From DATFVA01 sp963832355 (GTDB lineage Bacteria > Bacteroidota > Ignavibacteria > Ignavibacteriales > Ignavibacteriaceae), in contig CAWHTX010000013.1 in assembly GCA_963832355.1 (NCBI GenBank), forward strand, positions 190,733 through 254,732: a stretch of DNA of 64,000 nt. The letters run 5' to 3'. Each line of letters opens with the position of its first letter. Position 1 is the stretch's first letter. Under the pieces are notes generated by a model. It had not been told where the DNA came from. It searched no databases and worked only from the letters and a program-made list of their open reading frames with translations. Shown in pieces: positions 44,469-54,423 of the stretch. The position numbers were made by a program, and so were the translations under genes.

Positions 44469-45853
44469 AAAGGATCGGAATTACGCTTGAAGATTTGTTT
44501 AACCTGGAATCAGCTGTTCTTTATAATCCTGATAGCTTCAGGACATTAAGAAAGGTATCAATAGATTCCAGGAATATACCGGGAAGCTGCCTTTTTATTG
44601 CAATTAAAGGTGAAAGATTTGATGGCCATGATTTTATTGAAAACGCAGTTACTAACGGTGCCGAAGCTGTTCTGGTTAATAAGAAGAAGTTAAACAAACT
44701 GGGTGAGATTGATATTCCGGTCGTGGCTGTTGAAGATACAGTAAAGGCTTTGGGTGAACTGGCCGGAGTCTGGAGGAAAAAGTTAAGTACGAAAATAATC
44801 GGTATAACCGGTAGTGCAGGTAAAACATCAACAAAAGAGATGGTAGCCATGCTGTTAAGTACTAAATATAAGGTTAACAAAACTATTGCTAACCATAACA
44901 ACCATATCGGTGTTCCTCTGACTCTCTTCAGCACAAATGAGAAGCATGATGTGCTGGTTGCGGAACTAGGTACAAACCATTTCGGAGAAATTGAATATAC
45001 AGCGAATATAGCTCTTCCGGATTATGCGATGATTACAAATATCGGTGATTCTCACCTTGAATTCTTCTTAAATAGAAAAGGTGTATTGAAAGAAAAATCG
45101 GCACTGTTTAAAGCGACTGCTGAAATGAACGGTACTCTCTTTATAAATGAAGATGACAAATTATTGAAGGAGACGGCGAAGGATTATAAAAAGAAGGTTA
45201 CATATGGTTTCAACTCGAATTCCGCGGTAAGAGGCAAAGTTTGCGGCTATACGGATGATGGAAGACCTGAGATCGAAATCACCTATAAACGAAACAAGCT
45301 TAAAGTTGATATGCCCCTGTACGGTGAGGCCAACGCGAAGAACTTCCTTGCGGCTGCTGCTGTTGCTTTTACAATGGGATTGTCTGTTAAGGAAGTAACC
45401 GGAGGATTAAGCAAACTCAGACAGGTCGAAAAAAGATTAAATGTTAAGCGCCGCAAAAATATTCTTTTAATTGATGATACTTATAATGCCAGCCCTGTCT
45501 CAATGAAAGAAGCAATGAACCTTGCGGGTAAAATAAAGTTGTATGACCGGAAAATTGCAATACTTGGAGATATGCGTGAGCTTGGTGATGATGGTGCCGA
45601 ACTTCACCGGAAATTAGCTACTTCGGTTAAGACAAATAAGTTCAGCGAAGTATACCTGATAGGAACACTTATGAAAAACCTGTATGAGGAATTAAAGAAT
45701 GAGTCAATTAATGTCAGGTTCTTCAGCAGCCGGAAGAGACTTAATGATTTCCTGATGAAACAGGACTTAAGCAAATCCGTCATACTCGTAAAAGGATCAC
45801 GCGGAATGAAGATGGAAGAATTTGTTAAAACTATTGAAGAAAAAGCCGGATAA
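44465..45853 (+). CDS. murF: UDP-MurNAc-tripeptide:D-Ala-D-Ala ligase
   Basis: 462 residues. ATP loop GITGSAGKTSTKEMVA (about 114-129), the second conserved stretch TIANHNNHIGVPLTLF and C-terminal DDTYNASPVSMKEAM are typical of MurF. It completes the UDP-MurNAc pentapeptide. Coupled to murE by an ATGA overlap and followed by mraY after 2 bases. The ddl gene that would supply D-Ala-D-Ala is not in this cluster. Confidence 0.95.
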   Translation: MKRIGITLEDLFNLESAVLYNPDSFRTLRKVSIDSRNIPGSCLFIAIKGERFDGHDFIENAVTNGAEAVLVNKKKLNKLGEIDIPVVAVEDTVKALGELAGVWRKKLSTKIIGITGSAGKTSTKEMVAMLLSTKYKVNKTIANHNNHIGVPLTLFSTNEKHDVLVAELGTNHFGEIEYTANIALPDYAMITNIGDSHLEFFLNRKGVLKEKSALFKATAEMNGTLFINEDDKLLKETAKDYKKKVTYGFNSNSAVRGKVCGYTDDGRPEIEITYKRNKLKVDMPLYGEANAKNFLAAAAVAFTMGLSVKEVTGGLSKLRQVEKRLNVKRRKNILLIDDTYNASPVSMKEAMNLAGKIKLYDRKIAILGDMRELGDDGAELHRKLATSVKTNKFSEVYLIGTLMKNLYEELKNESINVRFFSSRKRLNDFLMKQDLSKSVILVKGSRGMKMEEFVKTIEEKAG

Positions 45854-45855
45854 TA

Positions 45856-46965
45856 ATGCTCTACTTTTTATCGGAATATATAAATAAAGTTTTTAATCCC
45901 CCGGGATTCGATGTTTTCCGGTTTATTACTTTCAGGTCGGCTCTTTCTGCGATTACTGCTTTGTTCCTGTCATTTTATCTTGGCCCGAAGATCATCCGTA
46001 AGCTTCAACAGAAACAGATCGGCGAAGCTAAAAAGATCGACGGTCCTAAGTTTCACTGGTCGAAAGCCGGTACACCTACTATGGGAGGACTGATAATAAT
46101 TTTGTGCGTGGTGATCCCTGTATTGTTGTGGTCAGATATCCTGAGCATTTACATCATTCTGATCTTAGCAGGTACAATATGGCTGAGCGGAGTCGGATTT
46201 CTTGATGATTACCTGAAGGTCGTTAAAAAACTTCCGAACGGATTAATAGCACGTTATAAACTGCTGGGACAAGTACTCATTGGTCTTATCATCGGGTCCG
46301 TTATCTATTTTGCCCCCCAGTTTGAAGGAATTCATTCGTTAACTACAGTACCGTTCCTTAAGAATGTTAACTTCGATTTCTCGTTCTTTTATATCCCTGT
46401 AGTTGTCTTTATAGTAACAGCAACATCAAATGCAGTGAATTTAACCGACGGACTGGATGGACTTGCAATCGGAGTGATCACAATTGTTATGCTTACTCTT
46501 GCTATTATAAGCTATGTGAGCGGAAACTCGATTTTCTCAAACTACCTGAATATAATTTATCTTCCAGGGGCAGGTGAACTTACAGTTTTTGTGGCTGCCC
46601 TGGTGGGAGCGTCGCTTGGATTTCTCTGGTTCAACTCGTATCCGGCCCAGGTTTTTATGGGTGATACTGGTTCACTGGCTCTGGGTGGTGCTTTCGGAAT
46701 TCTTGCCGTTCTTATTAAAAAAGAACTGCTGATACCTATACTGGGAGGAATATTTTTCCTGGAGACAATATCGGTAATTATTCAGAGAGTTTATTTCAAG
46801 GTAACAAAAAAGAAATATGGTGAAGGAAGAAGAGTGTTCAAGATGGCTCCGATCCATCATCACTTTGAAATGATGGGCTGGCCTGAGCCTAAAATTGTAA
46901 TCAGGTTTTATATAATAGCTATAATACTGGCCATTATTAGTCTGGCCTCATTTAAGATAAGATAG
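45856..46965 (+). CDS. mraY: Phospho-MurNAc-pentapeptide translocase
   Basis: 369 residues with about ten membrane helices. Diagnostic motifs: KAGTPTMGG (about 71-79), the Asp pair in FLDDYLK (about 115-121), NLTDGLDGLAIG (about 196-207), and APIHHHFEMMGW (about 332-343). It transfers phospho-MurNAc-pentapeptide to undecaprenyl phosphate, making lipid I in the cytoplasmic membrane. Two bases after murF and three before murD. Confidence 0.96.
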   Translation: MLYFLSEYINKVFNPPGFDVFRFITFRSALSAITALFLSFYLGPKIIRKLQQKQIGEAKKIDGPKFHWSKAGTPTMGGLIIILCVVIPVLLWSDILSIYIILILAGTIWLSGVGFLDDYLKVVKKLPNGLIARYKLLGQVLIGLIIGSVIYFAPQFEGIHSLTTVPFLKNVNFDFSFFYIPVVVFIVTATSNAVNLTDGLDGLAIGVITIVMLTLAIISYVSGNSIFSNYLNIIYLPGAGELTVFVAALVGASLGFLWFNSYPAQVFMGDTGSLALGGAFGILAVLIKKELLIPILGGIFFLETISVIIQRVYFKVTKKKYGEGRRVFKMAPIHHHFEMMGWPEPKIVIRFYIIAIILAIISLASFKIR

Positions 46966-46968
46966 AAA

Positions 46969-48315
46969 ATGAATATTGCAGGTAAAAAAGTAACAATAGT
47001 TGGTGCCAAAAGAAGCGGCGCGGGTGCGGCAAAGCTAATAGCCAGACTCGGCGGTCAGCCTTTTGTGACGGATACAGCATCCGGCAAGGCTCTGGATGAA
47101 TACCTGGAAATTCTCCGTTCAAATAAGATTGAGTATGAAACGGGACAGCATTCTGAAAGAGCATTTGACTGCAGCCTTATGGTCGTAAGTCCCGGTGTTC
47201 CTTCAGATGCAGAAATAATCAAAACGGCCCGTGCAAAAAAGATTCAGATCATCGGCGAGCTTGAACTTGCTGCTTCTGTATGCAAAGGAAATATTATTGC
47301 CATTACAGGTACGAATGGTAAAACCACAACTACGAGTCTTTGCGGACATCTGTTTAATGTATGCGGAAGAAAAACATATACCGCCGGAAACATCGGCTTC
47401 GCATTTTCTGAAATAGCCCACGATGTTAAAGAAGATGAATTTGTAGCCCTGGAGGTTTCCAGTTTTCAGCTTGACCTGATAGATCAGTTTAAGCCGAAGA
47501 TTGCAATGATATTGAATATAACCCCGGATCACCTGAACCGTTATGAGAACAAGCTTGAAAATTATATTAAATCGAAACTGAATATTTACAGAAACCAGGA
47601 TGAAAATGATTTCCTTATTATTAATAAGGATAATGAAACTCTGATGAATTCCGTTCAGAAGCACAAAAGCAAATCTTTTTATTTCTCCTTAAAGGAGACT
47701 CTGAACAACGGAACTTATCTGTCAGACGAAGATATATTTTTTAACAGTGAGAGCAGCCTGGAATTCAGCTGTAAAGTAACTGATATAAATCTTATCGGGG
47801 AACATAACATTGCAAATGCAATGGCCGTAATAACGGCGGCTAAATTGTTCGGACTCGATAATGACAAAATTATCAAGGCCTTAAGAACATTTGAGGGTGT
47901 TGAGCACAGACTTGAATTCGTCAGAGAAATTGAAGGTGTGAAATATATCAACGATTCAAAGGCAACTAATGTTGATTCGGTCTGGTACGCACTGAAAGGA
48001 TTTACAGGACAGATCTTTCTGATTCTCGGCGGTCAGGATAAAGGCAACGATTACAACCAGATCAGGCCTCTTGTACTCGAAAAAGTAATTAAGATCTATG
48101 CTATAGGATCATCAGCGGATAAGGTTTTCAATTTCTTCCATAAAGATATTAAGGTTGAAGTCAAACAGACGATGGAAGATGTTGTTCACGCAGCGAACCT
48201 GGAGGCAAGGCCAGGCGATATTGTTCTGCTGTCACCTGCCTGTGCCAGCTTCGATATGTTTGATAACTATGAACATCGCGGAAATATATTTAAGGAAGCG
48301 GTAAACAAATTATAA
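46969..48315 (+). CDS. murD: UDP-MurNAc-L-Ala:D-Glu ligase
   Basis: 448 residues. N-terminal Rossmann-like KKVTIVGAKRSGAGAAKLIA, ATP loop AITGTNGKTTTTSL (about 109-122), and YINDSKATNVDSVWYAL in the C-terminal domain. It adds D-glutamate to UDP-MurNAc-L-Ala in the cytoplasm. The stop base overlaps the ftsW start (position 48315). Confidence 0.95.
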   Translation: MNIAGKKVTIVGAKRSGAGAAKLIARLGGQPFVTDTASGKALDEYLEILRSNKIEYETGQHSERAFDCSLMVVSPGVPSDAEIIKTARAKKIQIIGELELAASVCKGNIIAITGTNGKTTTTSLCGHLFNVCGRKTYTAGNIGFAFSEIAHDVKEDEFVALEVSSFQLDLIDQFKPKIAMILNITPDHLNRYENKLENYIKSKLNIYRNQDENDFLIINKDNETLMNSVQKHKSKSFYFSLKETLNNGTYLSDEDIFFNSESSLEFSCKVTDINLIGEHNIANAMAVITAAKLFGLDNDKIIKALRTFEGVEHRLEFVREIEGVKYINDSKATNVDSVWYALKGFTGQIFLILGGQDKGNDYNQIRPLVLEKVIKIYAIGSSADKVFNFFHKDIKVEVKQTMEDVVHAANLEARPGDIVLLSPACASFDMFDNYEHRGNIFKEAVNKL

Positions 48316-49436
48316 TGAAAAAACTGTCATTAACAATATTTCTTGATGCATTTGTACTAACCCTGCTTGGACTGGTGCTTGTAATGAGTGCAAGCAGTAC
48401 TTACAGCGCCTTTAAGTTTGATAGTCTCTTTCATTTATTTAATTCGCATTTCTTTAAGGTCATCGCGGGGATCTTCCTGATGATAATCTTTTCAATGATA
48501 CCGTACGAAATTTACAAGGAATTCAGCAAACCGGTTTTAATATCGGCGGTTGGACTGCTGGTACTTACAATGATAATAGCTCCCAATATCAAGGGAGCAG
48601 GACGCTGGATAAACCTTGGGTTTATATCTTTTCAGCCGTCTGACTTTGCCAGGCTGGCACTTATAGTTCACCTGGCTGCACTTCTTGAGAGCAAGGGTAA
48701 AGAAATTCAGGATTTTAAGAACGGATTCATTTACCTGTTTATATGGGTTATGATGGTAGCAGGTTTAATTTTCATTCAGCCTAATCTCAGCAACGGTATT
48801 TTGGTGCTTATTATCTCTTTGACAATTTTATTCGTAGGCGGTGCTAAGATACAGCACATACTCGGTTCAATGGGAGTTTGTGCATTTGCAGGTGGAATCG
48901 GTGCAATGCTTTTCTCTCACTCGCGTGAAAGAATTTTAACATTTATTCACAGCTTCAGTAATGGTGGTGATATAAATATACAGGTTAAACAGGCTTTATT
49001 AGGTTTGGGCAGCGGCGGCATTCTTGGTGTCGGAATGGGTCACAGCAGACAGAGTAATCTCTTCCTCCCTGAGGCTTACGGTGACTTTATATTCGCTATC
49101 CTCGGGGAAGAACTCGGGTTCATTGGTTCAGTGATAGTTCTCTTTGCGTACCTTGTCCTCTTTACGGCCGGAATTCTGATTGCAAAAAAATGTAAAGATG
49201 TGTTCGGGCAGCTCCTCGCATTCGGAATTTCGATTTCAGTACTCGTAAATGCGTTCATTAACGTTGCTGTGGCTACCGGATTAGTACCGACAACAGGTCT
49301 GCCGCTCCCTTTTATTAGTTACGGTGGTACATCCCTGATATTTATGTGTATTTCAACGGGAATACTTGTGAATATAGGAATGACCAATGCGATGATTCAG
49401 AATAAAAATAATAGTGTTCAGCGAATTCAGGATTAA
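48315..49436 (+). CDS. ftsW: Septal peptidoglycan polymerase FtsW (SEDS)
   Basis: 373 residues and about ten membrane helices. SEDS features: GAGRWINLGFISFQPSDFARLA (given by key residues GRWI and QPS), the large loop with QVKQALLGLGSGGILGVGMG, and PEAYGDFIFAILGEELGF. LPFISYGGTSLIFM closes the family signature. It polymerises lipid II together with FtsI at the septum. Placed between murD and murG as in many clusters. Confidence 0.95.
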   Translation: MKKLSLTIFLDAFVLTLLGLVLVMSASSTYSAFKFDSLFHLFNSHFFKVIAGIFLMIIFSMIPYEIYKEFSKPVLISAVGLLVLTMIIAPNIKGAGRWINLGFISFQPSDFARLALIVHLAALLESKGKEIQDFKNGFIYLFIWVMMVAGLIFIQPNLSNGILVLIISLTILFVGGAKIQHILGSMGVCAFAGGIGAMLFSHSRERILTFIHSFSNGGDINIQVKQALLGLGSGGILGVGMGHSRQSNLFLPEAYGDFIFAILGEELGFIGSVIVLFAYLVLFTAGILIAKKCKDVFGQLLAFGISISVLVNAFINVAVATGLVPTTGLPLPFISYGGTSLIFMCISTGILVNIGMTNAMIQNKNNSVQRIQD

Positions 49437-49439
49437 CTA

Positions 49440-50543
49440 ATGACAGCTTCAAAAACAGGATACAGGTTCTTATTTGCAGGTGGAGGAACAGGAGGTCACC
49501 TGTTTCCGGCTGTTGCTGTGGCCGAAAAAATTAAAGCAAAAATTCCTGAAGCTGATATCTTATTTATAGGTACAAAAAACAAGATTGAAGGAAGAGTGAT
49601 TCCCAAACTTGGTTATAAATTCAGGTCGATATGGATCAAAGGATTCAGCCGGCAGTTTAACATGGAGAACCTTCTTTTCCCGGTAAAACTGATAGTATCA
49701 TTATTTCAATCATTGATTATCAATATGAGTTTCAGGCCCAGAGTTGCAATCGGATCAGGCGGGTACGTCTCCGGACCTGCAATCTGGGGATCGTCCGTTA
49801 TGGGAGCAAAGATTATTCTCCTTGAACAGAACAGTTATCCCGGAGTAACCACAAGACTGCTTGAAAGGTATGCGGATGAAATTCATGTGAGTTATCCAGA
49901 TTCGGAAAAGTACCTGAAGTCAAAAGATAAGATTAAAGTGACCGGGAACCCTGTGCGCGAGAGTCTTGGTGAGAAGGATAAAGAAAAAGCCCTCAGGCAT
50001 TATAAACTAACCCGCGATAAAAAAACTTTATTGGTGTTGGGGGGAAGTCTTGGGGCTGCTTCAATTAACGAAGCCGTCGCTGCTTCTTTCGATGTTTTCA
50101 GGGAGAAAGGGCTCCAGTTAATCTGGCAGACCGGAAGCATATATTATGAAAACTACAAAATGCTTAACGGTGACGGAATGCTTGTTCTTCCCTTTATTGA
50201 GGATATGAACCTGGCGTACTCAGCCGCCGATATGGTTGTTGCAAGAGCCGGTGCAACTACTATTGCCGAACTACTTGTGCTTGGCATACCATCGGTACTG
50301 GTTCCTTCTCCTAATGTTGCGGAGAACCATCAGTATTATAATGCTAAGTCGCTTGAAGATGAGAATGCAGCATTACTGATTGAAGATAAAGATGTAAAAC
50401 TCATTTTGGCAGACAAAATAATTTCGACAATATTTGATGACAATAAATTAGAAATATGGAAAGCAAATGCAGGCAGGCTGGCTAAACCTGATGCTGCTTC
50501 ATTAATAGCTGATAGCGCAATAAAATTTGCAGACGCTTTATGA
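49440..50543 (+). CDS. murG: Undecaprenyl-PP-MurNAc-pentapeptide GlcNAc transferase
   Basis: 367 residues, a GT-B fold. FAGGGTGGHLFPAVAVAE (about 11-28) is the N-terminal signature. GGSLGAASINEAV and ARAGATTIAELLVLGIPSVLVPSP (given by key residues ARAGATT and PSP) form the UDP-GlcNAc site. It adds GlcNAc to lipid I, making lipid II on the cytoplasmic face. It overlaps the next gene by 4 bases. Confidence 0.95.
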   Translation: MTASKTGYRFLFAGGGTGGHLFPAVAVAEKIKAKIPEADILFIGTKNKIEGRVIPKLGYKFRSIWIKGFSRQFNMENLLFPVKLIVSLFQSLIINMSFRPRVAIGSGGYVSGPAIWGSSVMGAKIILLEQNSYPGVTTRLLERYADEIHVSYPDSEKYLKSKDKIKVTGNPVRESLGEKDKEKALRHYKLTRDKKTLLVLGGSLGAASINEAVAASFDVFREKGLQLIWQTGSIYYENYKMLNGDGMLVLPFIEDMNLAYSAADMVVARAGATTIAELLVLGIPSVLVPSPNVAENHQYYNAKSLEDENAALLIEDKDVKLILADKIISTIFDDNKLEIWKANAGRLAKPDAASLIADSAIKFADAL

Positions 50544-51019
50544 ACCCTGACGAATTAAATACAAAAGAGACCTTTAAGTATAATATGTCATTCTATTATC
50601 AGTCGACTATCATCTACTTAGTTGTGTTCGCTCTTTACCTGGTTATCCGGGGAGAGTTTGTGGAGGAAACTTTCACGCTGATAACGAAAGATCCTATTAT
50701 TTATCTGCTGGGAGCGATTGTGATTATTTCACTGGTAAGTCTTCTTTATAATATCTATAAAAATAAATACCTGGAAATAAGCGGAGAGGGTATCGCATTT
50801 GTAACAAGGTTCGGTGAAAAGAGGATTTTACTTGATCATATTAAAAGAGTGAAAATAACCAGGCGAAGAGAAAGAATACAGAATCATGCATTCAGACTTG
50901 TACGGATAAAATTAAGAAACAGAAGGCGCTCAGTAATAATAAGACCTTATGATTATGAGAATGAGGAGAAATTACTGAGGAAATTTGAACTATTAAAAGC
51001 ACGGATAGAAGAAGTTTAA
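50540..51019 (+). CDS. Two-helix membrane protein of unknown function inside the dcw cluster
   Basis: 159 residues; I do not recognise a named family. Two membrane helices (IIYLVVFALYLVIR, about 19-35; IYLLGAIVIISLVSLLYNIY, about 53-72) are followed by a soluble beta-rich domain (about 78-150) with LEISGEGIAFVTRFGEKRILLDHIKRVKI and a very basic RRRERIQ/RNRRRS stretch; the pattern resembles bacterial PH-like (bPH) domains. ATGA overlaps link it to murG and to murC (shared base 51019), so it is translated with essential wall genes. Its product is probably at the membrane; a role in division or wall synthesis is inference from position. Confidence 0.8.
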   Translation: MNPDELNTKETFKYNMSFYYQSTIIYLVVFALYLVIRGEFVEETFTLITKDPIIYLLGAIVIISLVSLLYNIYKNKYLEISGEGIAFVTRFGEKRILLDHIKRVKITRRRERIQNHAFRLVRIKLRNRRRSVIIRPYDYENEEKLLRKFELLKARIEEV

Positions 51020-52390
51020 TGTTTAGGAATATACATAGAGTACATTTTGTAGGAATTGGCGGCATCGGAATGAGTGGTCTTGCTGAGATACTCCTCAGTC
51101 AGGGTTTTGAAGTTTCAGGATCCGACAGAGCACTAACAGAAATTACGGATCACCTTTCCAAACTGGGAATTACTATTTATGAAGGACATTCGCCGGAAAA
51201 TCTTAAAGACGTGGATGTGCTGGTATACTCATCCGCGGTAACGGTAGATAACCCGGAAGTAAAAGCCGCCGTTGAAAGAAAGATTCCTGTTATAAAGCGC
51301 GCGGAAATGCTGGCGGAATCGATGAGGATGAAATACGGAATAGGTATTGCCGGAACACACGGAAAAACAACAACTACGTCTATGGTTGGCCTGACTCTGA
51401 CCGAGGGAAATATTGATCCCACCATTATAGTAGGAGGAAAGCTCAGCGGACTAGGCGGCACGAATGCAAGGTTGGGACACGGTGAATTTATTGTTGTAGA
51501 AGCAGATGAATTTGACAGGACCTTCTTAAAACTGACCCCGACTATAGCTGCAATAACAACCCTTGAAAGTGAACACCTTGATACTTATAAGGATCTCGTC
51601 GATATCCAGTCTGCCTTCACTGAGTTTGCCAATAAAGTTCCGTTTTATGGATTCGTGGTACTCTGTCTGGACGAGCCTGGTCTTCAGGATATCATTCCTA
51701 CAATAAATAAGAAGATCATTACCTACGGGTTAACCCCGCAGGCGGATGTAAGGGCAGTTGACATTACCCATAAACAGTTTTCCAGTGAATTTACAGTTAA
51801 ATATAAAGGCAAGGAGCTCGGACGACTGAAGCTGAACATTCCCGGGTGTTCATAATGTTAAGAATGCACTTGTTGCAGTAATTATAGCGAAAGAGCTCGA
51901 GATAGAATTCCCCGTGATTAAGAAAGCTTTGGAATCATTCTCCGGTGTATATAGAAGATTTGAAATAAAGTATAACAAAGAGATCCTTGTTGTTGATGAT
52001 TACGCACATCACCCGACTGAAACGAGTGCAACACTTGCCGGGATAAGAGCAGGGTGGGACAGAAGGCTGATCGCCGTATTCCAGCCCCATCTATACTCCC
52101 GGACGAGAGATTTTTACCAGGAATTCGGGAGGAGTTTTCTTAATTCCGATATCTTCATCTGCACTGATGTTTATCCTGCCCGTGAAGAACCGATTCCGGG
52201 AGTATCGGGTGAGCTCATTGCCAATGCAGCGAAAAAATTCGGACATAAAAATGTTATGTACGTACCTGATAAAAAGGATGTGCCCTCAGTATTAAATGAA
52301 TTAAAGCAGGAAAGTGATATTATAATAACCATGGGTGCCGGAGATATCTGGAAATTCGGCGAAGAATTTATAAGGATGATAAAGAATTGA
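51019..52390 (+). pseudogene. murC: UDP-MurNAc:L-alanine ligase, interrupted by one frameshift
   Basis: First frame: VHFVGIGGIGMSGLAEILL, ATP loop GIAGTHGKTTTTSM (about 108-121) and EADEFDRTFLKL; it ends at 51855 just after LNIPG. The second frame resumes VHNVKNALVAVIIAKELE and carries the C-terminal ligase domain (DDYAHHPTETSATLAG, FQPHLYSRT) to 52390. Removing one G from the GGG at 51844-51846 joins PG to VHNVKNAL and gives 456 residues, normal for MurC. The enzyme adds L-Ala to UDP-MurNAc and is essential, so a sequencing or assembly indel is much more likely than a real break. The downstream ftsQ starts within its stop. Confidence 0.9.
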
Positions 52391-53161
52391 AGACAGAAAC
52401 CAGGAGTAAAATATTAGGTCTTCTGCTGTTTGTAATATTAACAGTCTGGATTATTTATCTCTCCTTATCTGTGCAGCGACCGGAAATTGATGAACAAATA
52501 AAATCAATTACCATTACCGGCAACAGCCTTCTTAACGAAAATGATTACCTGGCGTATGCAAAACTAAATGGAAATACGATTCCGGAAGATGTTACACTTC
52601 CTATAATAAAATCCAGACTCGAAAAACATCCTTATATAAAAAGAGCTGATGTTGAGTTCAGCGGCAATAATGAAGTTCACATTAACCTGAATGAGAAGAG
52701 AATAAAGGCAGTGCTGGTGAGTGACAACAAGTTATTTCTTGCAACGAATAATTTTGAGATACTGCCTTTTATCCAGAATACCAAAATTTCGAATATGCCC
52801 GTTGTTACAAATCTGAGTAATGATATTCTCTATAAAGGCAAACGAGATATTAAAAACTCCGGGATTGGTGGAAGCGTTCAGGATCATGGATGCAGCGGAT
52901 CTTACCGGGGGAGGACTTTCAAAAACTCTGTCAGAGATCAATCTTAGAAACGGCGGAGATATAATATTACTGTTCTCCGGTATAAAGCCACCTGTAATCC
53001 TGGGCAAAGGCAATACGACAAAAAAAATATATACCTTTAATCAATTGGTCAATAATGATGACGCAGATAAAGCAATGGTGATGAACAGCTCTTATGTTGA
53101 CCTTAGGTTTAACAATGAAATTTTTCTCGGTAATTATGATAAAACGGATTTAACTGAATGA
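52387..53161 (+). pseudogene. ftsQ: Cell division protein FtsQ, interrupted by one frameshift
   Basis: The start is a TTG overlapping the murC stop. One membrane helix (KILGLLLFVILTVWIIYLSL, about 8-27) and a POTRA-like domain (about 38-100: ITITGNSLLNENDYLAYAKLNG, KSRLEKHPYIKRADVEFSGN) precede the beta domain. The frame breaks at the AAA at 52840-52842: removing one A turns KGKRDIKN into KGNEILKTPGLVEAF and leads to the ATGA overlap with ftsA at 53158. Corrected length 257 residues. FtsQ recruits FtsB/FtsL in the divisome. It is probably intact in the living cell. Confidence 0.85.
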
Positions 53162-54405
53162 GAAAAGAAATTATAGCGGGACTTGATTTAGGAACCACGA
53201 AAGTCTGTGCGGTGATAGCAGAGAAACTGGATGAAAGTAAATTTGATATACTGGGATTCGGCGTTGCTCCATCAGAAGGACTCCATAAAGGACTGGTCGC
53301 AAATATCGGGAAAACCGCTGAAGCAATAAGGAGTGCAGTTTCGATAGCATCAAACAGGGCTGGCTTTGAAGTTACTCATGTAAATGTCGGTGTCGCCGGC
53401 GAACACATCACCAGTATGCGGCACAGGAATTATGTTACAATAAGCGGTGAGGACAGAGAGATAACTAAAGCGGACCTGGAAAGACTGGAAAATGATGTCC
53501 GCACTATACACATACCTTCAGACCGTCAGATCCTTCATATTATTCCGGAGGAATTCTCGATTGATCATCAGCCGGGGATTGAGAATCCGATTGGTATGTC
53601 GGGCTCACGCCTCGAAGCTACGAATCACATCGTACTTGCTTCAATTCCGGCAATACAGAACATTCGGAAATCTGTAGAGCGGGCAGGACTTCATGTTCGG
53701 GATTATATACTTCAGCCGATTGCCTCAAGTACCTCTGTGCTGGAAGAAAGTGAGAAAGATTTAGGTGTGGCCCTGATCGATATAGGCGGCGGTACAACCG
53801 ATATAGCGATCTTTCATAATAAAGCGATAAAGCATTCCAAGGTAATTGGTGTAGCAGGGAACCAGGTTACCAATGATATCAGAGAATCACTTGGAGTAGT
53901 AACTGAAGAAGCAGAAAAGCTTAAGAAGGACTATGGATATGCAACTGAAAATGCAATAATCAAAGATGAAGATATACTTATTAAAGGTGTAGGTGCAAGG
54001 GGAAATACGAAGATACCGATAAGTCTGCTTACCCAGATTATCAGTCTGAGAATGAGGGAATTGTTTATCCTGGTTGATAATGAAATCAGGAGTGCAGGAT
54101 TTAAGAATAAAATAAAAGCCGGTATCGTGTTGACCGGGGGCGGATCTCTGCTTAAGGGATGTTCAGAACTGGCGGAAGAAGTATTCGGACTTCCTACCAG
54201 GATGGGAGTTCCGCAGGAATTGGGTGCAGGACTTTCTAACGAGATCGAGAGTCCTGAATTTGCAACCGTTGCAGGTTTGATCCGGGGCATACCCGGAGGG
54301 AAGTCGAGTGAATACCAGGGATTGATCAGAGCTAAAAAACAAAAGAATAAAAATAAAATATCCCTGATTGTAAAAAGAGTTCAACAGTTTTTTGATGAAT
54401 TATAA
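53158..54405 (+). CDS. ftsA: Cell division protein FtsA
   Basis: 415 residues of the actin fold. Phosphate 1 loop AGLDLGTTKVCAVIAE (about 7-22), the SHS2 inserted domain (about 85-165), phosphate 2 LIDIGGGTTDIAIF (about 206-219) and adenosine motif GIVLTGGGSLLKGCSELA (about 320-337). The C-terminus ends in an amphipathic basic helix (KISLIVKRVQQFFDEL) that tethers FtsZ to the membrane. 18 bases before ftsZ. Confidence 0.95.
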   Translation: MRKEIIAGLDLGTTKVCAVIAEKLDESKFDILGFGVAPSEGLHKGLVANIGKTAEAIRSAVSIASNRAGFEVTHVNVGVAGEHITSMRHRNYVTISGEDREITKADLERLENDVRTIHIPSDRQILHIIPEEFSIDHQPGIENPIGMSGSRLEATNHIVLASIPAIQNIRKSVERAGLHVRDYILQPIASSTSVLEESEKDLGVALIDIGGGTTDIAIFHNKAIKHSKVIGVAGNQVTNDIRESLGVVTEEAEKLKKDYGYATENAIIKDEDILIKGVGARGNTKIPISLLTQIISLRMRELFILVDNEIRSAGFKNKIKAGIVLTGGGSLLKGCSELAEEVFGLPTRMGVPQELGAGLSNEIESPEFATVAGLIRGIPGGKSSEYQGLIRAKKQKNKNKISLIVKRVQQFFDEL

Positions 54406-54423
54406 ATTCTATAGGAGGTAACT

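Noticed and set aside
51844..52842. Programmed ribosomal frameshifting in murC and ftsQ
   Set aside because: No classic slippery heptamer with a downstream structure at either site, and similar extra bases occur in many unrelated genes of the window.
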